From Chara braunii (lineage: Eukaryota > Streptophyta > Charophyceae > Charales > Characeae), in contig BFEA01000062.1 of NCBI GenBank assembly GCA_003427395.1, positions 3,053,329-3,077,761 on the forward strand: DNA of 24,433 nucleotides. The letters are read 5' to 3'. Shown in pieces: positions 17,909 to 24,433 of this stretch. Positions within the stretch are counted from its first letter, which is position 1; each line of letters starts with the position of its first letter. Below the pieces are notes generated by a model, which did not search any database, was not told where the DNA came from, and saw only the letters and a list, made by a program, of their open reading frames with translations. Both the position numbers and the translations under genes were made by a program.

Positions 17909-20005
17909 CGAGCTGCGCCCTTACATTGCGTAAGTGGCGTGTATCTGCTGGGTTCTAGCGGAAGGGTCCATCTTCATTTGGCTCAGATTGGTAAGCTATT
18001 TGCCTCGTGACTACGGTGTTCCATAGAACGTGCTCCTCGTACTATGTGTCTCCGTAGTAGTCACTGCGGTGCTGATCTTCGCCTTCATTTGGGATCACGG
18101 TCGTCCAGTGCGGCTGTTTTTAAGGTGCGCGTCAAGGAAGCCGCCATTGCGGACAGATCGTGGTCGTCATCAGTGGGCGGATTGCTATGTGGCTCAGGGT
18201 CCTTCCCCCGTTCGTAAGGGGTCGGGAGCCGCGCGCCGTTGGCCAGAGGGGTATCTCTCCATGTTCTAACGGAAGTTTCCTCTCGTTCTCTCCAGCTCTC
18301 GACGTGATTGTGGAGGAGTTCGTCTTCATGACCGCCGTAGCAGCTCTCGTCGTAATCCTGCTGGGCATCCTCGATCAGGTCACGAAGGTCGGTCTGGTCG
18401 CCACCATTGTCATCGCCGAGGTGATCATCTTCTTGGTTGTATATGAGACGTCCACTTCCGTGTCTGCTCATCATTAGTCGTTATCGCGATCATCGATGTT
18501 CCTCCTCACAGTTGCCAGCTCGGTCGCACCGTGCTTGCTCTTGCCAAGGTCGATGTACCTAGTCAACATCTGGAGGAAGAGCAGCAGTGAATTACGTGTG
18601 CAAGAGAGAGAGAGAGAGAGAAAGCCGCGCATATCAAAAGGCCGGATGCAACAGTACGGAGGGCGAGCAGTGGGTACGTACCTAGCCCTAATCTAGAGGG
18701 AGATTCATTCTCATTCCGCACACTTGGTGAGATTTGGGTTGGAATCCCGTACTACTCGTGCATGTAGTCGTGGTCCTGGCACTACATTGGGTGATCATCA
18801 CGGAGATCCCGCCATTTCTGTTCTTCTTCGAGATTGCATTGTTGAATATACTCTTCGTCAAGGTCCGCTGTTGCTCGGGGTCGCGGTGCTCCCAGCTATG
18901 CTCGTGATCGTCGTGCTGCACTTACCTTAGTTATGCTGCTCGGCTAACTGCAGGCTTCCTGAGTTGCTGTGCACCGTTGTGTTGCTGAGTTATTGGGCGA
19001 TGCTGCTGTTGAGCGTTGCTGAACAACGCTCTGATGTGTTCCCCCTTTGCTGAGTTTCTGCTAAGTACAACTACCAATTGTTGAGCATTGCCGTTGGGTG
19101 TTTTGCTACACGTAGTCTCCATGCATAGCTGACTCTTGCTGCGTTTTTGCGGTGCGAATCGCTGTTCTGGTTGTGTGCGGCTACCATTGCTGCTGTTGCG
19201 GGCTTCAGAGTTGCGGCCGCTCTATTTCCATTGTGTCGCTACTATTTTTGCTTCTAAACACCGCTGTGTTTTGCTGCCCATAGCTGCACTTCGAATAGAG
19301 CACAGGGTTGTGCTCTATTTGAACGATGCCTTTCTTAGGCTGCGCAGTTGCGTTGGTCAGAGGTTCGGGTCGGCGATTTGAGGGTGGTCAGGCTCTTCAA
19401 AAGGGTCACTACACGCAACTAGGAGGTTAGTCAGAGAGTCAGTACTCGGCGTTTTGACCACGATCTGACCATCCTACTGTGATTTGGAGTCGAGGTTAGG
19501 CTTTGCAAGGGGTTATCGCTGTGACTCGGAGACTGTAAGAGGATCCTTGTTCTGCGTTTTGGCTTCAGGTGTGGCCAATCTTGCTGCACATTTTGGTTGC
19601 CATTGCGGGGCCCTCGGGCATTTGAAGGTATCAAGGCCCTCTCATGGGGGTTGAGTTTGTCCCCTTCCTGGATCTCGAGAGTCCGAACCCCCTTCTTCTG
19701 TCGTTCTTATTCTAAGTCTAGTTTGTGGTTACGAGAGGAAGGCGGCAGATTGGAAACCTGTAGGAGCGCATCAAGGCCTTGGGAGGTCTACCCACCGATT
19801 GCGGGAGCTCTGCCGGAACCTAGGTGAGGGACCAGGCATTTTTCAAGGCCAAGCGTGTTTTGGAGCCTCGCTGCATCAGCAGCGCAGTCGGGGCACCCGG
19901 TAGGGACCCAGACTTAGTAGGCCGTTTCGAGGCCGCACCTGAGTCCGCCCAGTCAGCCCAGCGCTACATATAGTTGGGCTGAGGCCGGACTCAACAGAGA
20001 GTTTG
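17909..20005. other. Stretch with no confident gene
   Basis: Several plus-strand frames have hydrophobic runs (for example 18316-18450, A-V-A-A-L-V-V-I-L-L-G) but the opposite strand is equally open with acidic D/E runs, and no start, splice or domain evidence picks either. A line CCTAATCTA-GGGA recurs at 17549 and 18686. The part 18940-19220 is dense in TTGCTG/GTTGCTG motifs, a degenerate low-order repeat. Possibly old retroelement remains. Confidence 0.4.
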
Positions 20006-20026
20006 GTCGCTCACTTTGTGAGCGAC
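20006..20026. other. Perfect 9-bp hairpin
   Basis: GTCGCTCAC-TTT-GTGAGCGAC is a perfect inverted repeat with a 3-nt loop. It lies about 40 bp after a CATATA motif in G/C-rich sequence. It is neither followed by a T run nor part of a recognised RNA. Confidence 0.8.
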
Positions 20027-20201
20027 ATGCTGCTGGATAGAGGCTGCGCTACCCTAGGGCGCTGCGTTATTGGACCCGGAGGAGACGCACACGGGAGGAG
20101 AGAGAGACGGAGGCTTACCTGCGGCAGCGCACTTACCTGGCGCCATAGCTGCGCTCCGCGCGGTGGCGGTGACATAGCCAGCACGACGGTAGCACCTGTA
20201 G

Positions 20202-20324
20202 GTGAGATAACAAGGAGGACAACATTCTCTTCTCCCTCCTCGTCCTCCATCTCATCTCTCTCTCCTCCTTCCTCCTTCCTCCTCCCTCCTTCCTCTTCTT
20301 CATCTTCTTCTTCTTCTTCTTCAG
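20202..20324 (+). other. Intron-like segment (123 nt)
   Basis: Plus strand: good donor GTAG/GTGAGATA at 20202 and an acceptor after a long CTTCTTCTT...TTCAG pyrimidine tract ending at 20324. The interior is almost entirely C/T. The flanking sequence has no long open frame, so this could be an intron in a non-coding or untranslated exon, or just a chance donor before a (CTT)n tract. Confidence 0.3.
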
Positions 20325-20959
20325 ATACGAGAGTGAGAGAGGTTTTCAGCAGAGGATATTGGCAGAGGTTACCAAGGGCATGATGCCCAGGATCTGATTC
20401 GACATTTTTGAGGCAGACATTGATTGGAGTCATTGGACATCGGCCAGGGACTATTTTGGACTTGGCTATCGCGATCTTGGACTCCTCCCTCGCCTCCATC
20501 TTCATCTTCCCTCTCCCTCCATCCCTCGTCTATGGTATCTCCCCATGTGCGTGTACAAGGAGGGACCTTTCTTCTTGGTGTGCAGTCCCTCCTCTTCCTC
20601 TCACATGTGTGATGTATGATGGGATGTCGTGTCAGTCCAGGTCAGGTCAGGACTTACCTCGAAGTCTTCCGTTGCGCTATCGAGTGCCATTTCGTATGTG
20701 TCAGGATGTACATTGCCTGTTGATGTTTCACTAACGTTGCATTGTCCATACAGTCCTTTTCATCACATTGCGGATCCTTGGCTCTACATACATTGCCCAA
20801 CTGGGCATGTATCATGAACAGACTGATTTTCACATTGCTGACAACACCTCATAAAAGGGCACTCTGAGCACATTTCTGACCACACATCAGAGGACATGTT
20901 CCTATGAACATTTCAGCAAAACACCCTGACAATAAGATGGAGAGGGAGATGACTCTGAC

Positions 20960-21268
20960 CTGTAAATGGTACACACTCTTCAGCCCAAGCGCATCCCAGA
21001 GTCTCAGTAGCGTTGATGCAGGCATCCTCAGTCTTGATAGGGCAACATGGGTCGTGCAGCTCACAATAGTGAGGGTAGCAGCCAGCTGTCAGCTTGCAGG
21101 ATGGGTATGACAGACAAGATTGGGACAAGTCAAGGGATTCACAGAACTGTGCATAATCAAGTGGTGGCCATGGTATAGCCTCTCCTGTAGGACTGTACAT
21201 AGGACCTGATGCATCCAAGCCATCCATCAACAGAACCACCACAATGATTATAGGCAGGTGGCCCAACA
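20960..21268 (-). CDS. Cys-rich exon-like segment A (possible secreted protein, 5' part)
   Basis: Minus strand. From the acceptor-like GCATCAG (exon start 21205) to the donor ACAG/GTCAGAG (exon end 20960) there are 246 nt, phase 1 on both sides, encoding 82 residues with about ten Cys: F-C-E-S-L-D-L, Q-S-C-L-S-Y-P-S-C, A-G-C-Y-P-H-Y-C, D-P-C-C-P-I-K-T-E-D-A-C, G-C-A-W-A-E-E-C, and one N-A-T glycosylation sequon. Directly upstream in frame (to 21268) lies a hydrophobic stretch L-P-I-I-I-V-V-V-L-L-M followed by a small-residue cleavage-like L-D-A-S-G; it could be a signal peptide, but it has no ATG before it and a TGA at 21276, so it may instead be intron. Reading through the donor leads to a further T-C-P-L-M-C-G-Q-K-C run and a stop at 20849. 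The C-x7-C and C-x-W patterns match segment B at 15.2 kb. Family not recognised. Confidence 0.5.
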
Positions 21269-21290
21269 ATATTTGTCAGATTTGAGGCTT

Positions 21291-21308
21291 AAAAATCAGT
21301 CTGATGTG
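21291..21308. other. Target-site duplication of retroinsertion, left copy
   Basis: AAAAATCAGTCTGATGTG, repeated at 21719-21736 with one change (C for T). It is preceded by TT, so the nick site TT/AAAA fits an L1-type endonuclease. Confidence 0.8.
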
Positions 21309-21718
21309 ACGAGGGTTTTAGGGTCTAGGGTTTTAGTGACAAGCAGAAAAGGGGAGGACAGGTAAGAAGGGACAGGGGAGGCTGTGGCACAGGAGCAGGA
21401 TGGATAAATGGGTGTTCACCTGCTAACTTGACAAAGGGCGACCTCTTCCTAGAAGGAATAGATTTATCTGACAGATCTGGGTTCCAGGTCTGAGAGGAAA
21501 GNGTGCAGCACNGCAAGCTGACAGTCAATCCTCCACCAAGGTGGANCAATCAATGCTGCTCAGGGGTCCTTCGGCCAGACGGAAGGAAGCGTGCGTGATT
21601 CTTCAATGTAATGTATGTTTTGACTTGCCGGTGGAATAGGAACCGGACTGACGCTCCCCAGAATAGAAGGATCCAGGACCATAAGGCCCTGTTTTGTAAA
21701 AAAAAAAAAATAAAAATA
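21309..21718 (+). mobile_element. Poly(A)-tailed retroinsertion of about 410 bp
   Basis: The segment ends in an A-rich tail (21698-21718) and is bounded by an 18-bp direct repeat starting at a TT/AAAA site, the signature of LINE-mediated target-primed insertion. It starts with telomere-like GGGTTTTAGGGTCTAGGG. The body has no recognisable gene, no A/B boxes and three assembly Ns (21502, 21512, 21546). It may be a processed copy of an unknown transcript or a SINE. Confidence 0.75.
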
Positions 21719-21735
21719 AAAAATCAGTCTGACGT

Positions 21736-21807
21736 GGACATCCGTTAAAATTCGAACGATACAGAGAAGATAATATGGCCCCTGCGCAGCAAAAAAAAAA
21801 AAAAAAA
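21736..21807 (+). pseudogene. U6 snRNA pseudogene 2, truncated and polyadenylated
   Basis: GGACATCCGTTAAAATTCG, then ACGATACAGAGAAGATAA and TGGCCCCTGCGCA match the 5' two thirds of plant U6, then GC and a run of A (21791-21807). The ACAGAGA box is intact but the AGC triad region is altered (one base lost), and everything after CTGCGCA is missing. The A tail points to reverse transcription of a truncated U6 RNA. No flanking duplication was found, and the upstream flank coincides with the 18-bp repeat of the neighbouring retroinsertion. Confidence 0.85.
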
Positions 21808-24217
21808 CTTATGCCACAGACAGGCCACGTGTCTGAATGGTACACACATGTAACTGTTAGTAAATAGATCATAAGGCTTGCCATCATGATGGAAGCAGAC
21901 AAGTACAATCATGTTAGGGACCAACCCCCTTTCTTGAAAACAAAGAGCTCGGAACTGACCTCCCTCTTTGAAAACAAAAAAAAGTAGTCCTTAATGCCAT
22001 GTTTCATTGTGTCAATGTCGTCATTCCATGTTCAACAGGATGAGCAGAGCGACCAGATCTCTAATTCGGTTGTTTCCGAATGCACCCAAGGTATCAATGT
22101 CAGTTCAGGGCCTAGGTTTCACCCTTTGTGGTGTCTGGCTTGGCGCGCAGCTCGGCACTGCAGCTCAACTTTTGGTTCATCCTGCTAGGTTTCATTCCAG
22201 CACCAGAAACGTTATAGACTGGGCAATTATGGGAGAAGCCAATCAAAGCAAGCAGCAGTACCAGGATGGCTGTGGGTGCCAACTCACACTTCCCCCGGTG
22301 TTACAAGGGTAAGAATCAATTGTTTGAGGGCAATGGTACTGGTATGAGTTCAGAGCCTCAGGTGCATCCCAATCTCATACATGATGTCGACGGAGGACAC
22401 ATGCTGGGGCAGGGGAAGAATGTATTTAACCAGTAGCAGCAGGCTGCTGCTGCCAGCTTACATCATCCCCCAGCGCTTTGCAATCTGTGCTTCCATTGGG
22501 CTGTGTGTGACTGGAACAACAAAGAGAGATTTTTACAAGGGGATTCAACATCGTTATGGACAGTGTGAACAACACAAAGGCCTTCTGACCAAACCAAAAT
22601 GCCAACCAGTCATGAAACTTTGGACCCTGTCTTTGAAAAGAAGTTGGACTGTTGAAATTTGGCAGCAACACCACTTAGTCTGCAACACCAGCAAACCTAT
22701 CCTGCCTTTAAAGCACTGTATAACTCTGAATCCATCTCTCTAGTGGATCACTCCTGCCACATGCATAGACATGGGAAGGGAGATGGTGGAGAAGGCAGCA
22801 GCGCAGGGCGAGCAGGACCCTTGTATAAAGTATAATCATGCATTACTGCTAGGAAGATGAGCGATAGCGAACTTCAGAAATCAAACAGCATCATACACAT
22901 GAGACCAGATAGTCGTGACCTCGAACCAATTGCAGAATTGCATCACACGTTTCACCAAATAAGAGCACAGCAAAAGCTCATAATTGACAATGCGGGAATA
23001 GTCTCATCATCATCAACGAAGAGCCAATGTTGATATCCTATCTGGCGCTCGGTGCCCAGACTACGAATGGCAGATCCTATCTAGCCTAGACTACAATGCC
23101 ACTGATGACGTCAACAGCTTCCCAAGTACGAACAGATCTCGGCCAATGCCGCACGCCTCAAGCACCAGGTATGTCTCTCGTATCACCCACAACCTCGTTC
23201 CCCAACTCACAGATGCCACTTGCACGCAAGGACCACCATGCGCCTCATCCAGCATACAGCAGCGCAGCTCGGCTATGGCTGCCTGCTCCTTCCAGCTCGC
23301 CCGTGAGCGCGTGAGCGCTGGCCAGCGATAGCGCAGCAGCGCTTGCGCACAATGCAGCCAGTGCCCGAATGACCAGTGCGTGGGCAGGCCGTTCCCTATA
23401 TCGAAGTGGCCTGCTGCTGCGTGCTGTGCTGCGGTACTGGGCCCCGGCCCAGAAGCTTCCGGTGGGCCCAGGGAGGCTGAGCCTCAGTCCAAACGAATCA
23501 GGCCCAGGGCTACCGACAGTTACCCGTGCCCAACTGCCCACAGTCTGAGTTGGGTCCATGCTGCGTATCTCGCCCAGGGGCTGACTTAGATACATTTGAT
23601 AAAGGAGGCCAGGGCCTGGGCGCCTTCAACCAACTGGCGCTGCGCAACTGCCTGAATTTTACCCCAGTTGCGACGTAGTCCCAAAATAGGCCTCTTGTCG
23701 TCTGTCGAGCCTGCCTTCACTTAGGGCGGCCGACCTGTTGCAAATAGGGGCCCGGTAGGGCTTATTGAGGCCTTGTGCTTCGCATTACCATCTTTTCTCT
23801 CCCTCTCCTCCTCTCCCACTCACGCACATAAACAGGCTACACATACATGTGTTCCGTGAATAATTACATGCGTGCATGTGTACTAAGGAGGGAGGAGGAA
23901 GGAGACAAGGAAGGTAGAGGAGTAGAGAGTAATTTCAGAATATGAGAGTTTACAACACAGTCAGTCACAAAGACACTTGGTGAACTGTTGGCGGGAAGGG
24001 GGAAATGGACAAACAGCAGGGGTCCTTGGCAGACTATTTTTTTGCATTTCCACTGACTCGACAAGAGAGTGCATGCGAAACAGTCTGTGGAGTCCCTACC
24101 GGTTTTCCAACCCATAAATTAAATTTGCCCTGGCGTAGAATCAAAGCAGATTGTCACCCACATCCATTTTCACAAAGAACCGCCTCGTGAGCCGTAGGCA
24201 TGGGGGGAGACAAGTAG
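21808..24217. other. Stretch with no recognisable gene
   Basis: Both strands have only short frames. A plus-strand donor-like AAGG/GTAAGAAT follows an open frame near 22312, and a minus-strand 49-nt segment at 22462-22510 has splice-like ends, but neither is supported by coding content. The part 23245-23600 is G/C-rich; 23780-24115 has purine/pyrimidine-biased runs. Confidence 0.45.
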
Positions 24218-24433
24218 ACACATTGAGGGAGGAACAGACAGACAGACTTGGGGAGAGACAGAAGAGGGGTAGGTATGTGGGTGAAAGTCGACAGGCAGGC
24301 AAGTAGGGAGACTAGTAGGTATGAATGGAGGCAGGCAGTGAGGGAAGGAGAGGTAGGCAGGTAGGTACAACGGATGGGAGGATAGGATCGGTGTGCAGGC
24401 AGGAGAGAGAGGGGGTGGGCAGGAGGGTGGTTG
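24218..24433. repeat. Degenerate GGCA/GGTA low-complexity repeat
   Basis: Irregular GGCAGGCA, GGTAGGTA and GACAGACA runs separated by GGAGAG to the window end. Similar GGCAGGCAGGCA stretches occur in the 104-bp duplication at 12.6-12.8 kb. Confidence 0.8.

Noticed and set aside
18030-18477. Hydrophobic plus-strand frames that look like membrane segments
   Set aside because: The opposite strand is equally open with D/E-rich content, there is no splice or start evidence, and composition alone explains the hydrophobic runs.
20011-20505. Minus-strand frame of 164 codons with a poly-Glu region
   Set aside because: The acidic run is the antisense of the (CTT)/(CTC) pyrimidine tract; no other coding signal.
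22462-22510. Minus-strand 49-nt segment with acceptor TTGTTGTTCCAG and donor GTAAGC, encoding a short run with one Cys
   Set aside because: Too short to judge; its phase does not clearly match segment A, and there is no ATG. Could be an upstream micro-exon but not supportable.

Overview
The window looks like nuclear DNA of a eukaryote in the green-plant lineage. Evidence: a chromodomain Ty3/gypsy retrotransposon primed by initiator Met-tRNA, plant-type U6 snRNA relics, long (CT)n/(GA)n tracts, very low gene density and single-N assembly marks. My best guess is a charophyte alga such as Chara; this rests on recollection of the style of its retrotransposon proteins, not on a search.

Left part (1-12.3 kb): three transposable elements nested in one another. 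The oldest is a degraded LINE on the minus strand, with pieces at about 1155-2224 and 11968-12278. It was split by a 9.74 kb Ty3/gypsy chromovirus (2225-11967) with two LTRs, a TATC target-site duplication, primer-binding site, gag, protease, reverse transcriptase, RNase H, integrase, chromodomain and polypurine tract. That element was itself interrupted inside pol by a small hAT-like non-autonomous transposon (8201-8867) with 12-bp inverted termini and an 8-bp duplication. The gypsy copy is dead: stops, frameshifts, an altered RT active site and a broken zinc knuckle. Its untranslated leader carries a (GA)n tract and a dense array of TTGAC[C/T] motifs (WRKY W-box cores).

Right part (12.3-24.4 kb): mostly non-coding, with microsatellites, short tandem duplications, a tandem pair of tRNA-like SINE units (16.7-17.1 kb), two U6 snRNA pseudogenes (17.1 and 21.7 kb) and a poly(A)-tailed retroinsertion with an 18-bp duplication (21.3-21.7 kb). 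The only candidate host gene is on the minus strand: Cys-rich exon-like segments at about 21.2, 15.2 and 12.5 kb. The first two have matching phase-1 splice borders and could belong to one long-intron gene for a secreted Cys-rich protein. No intact, confidently functional protein gene is visible.
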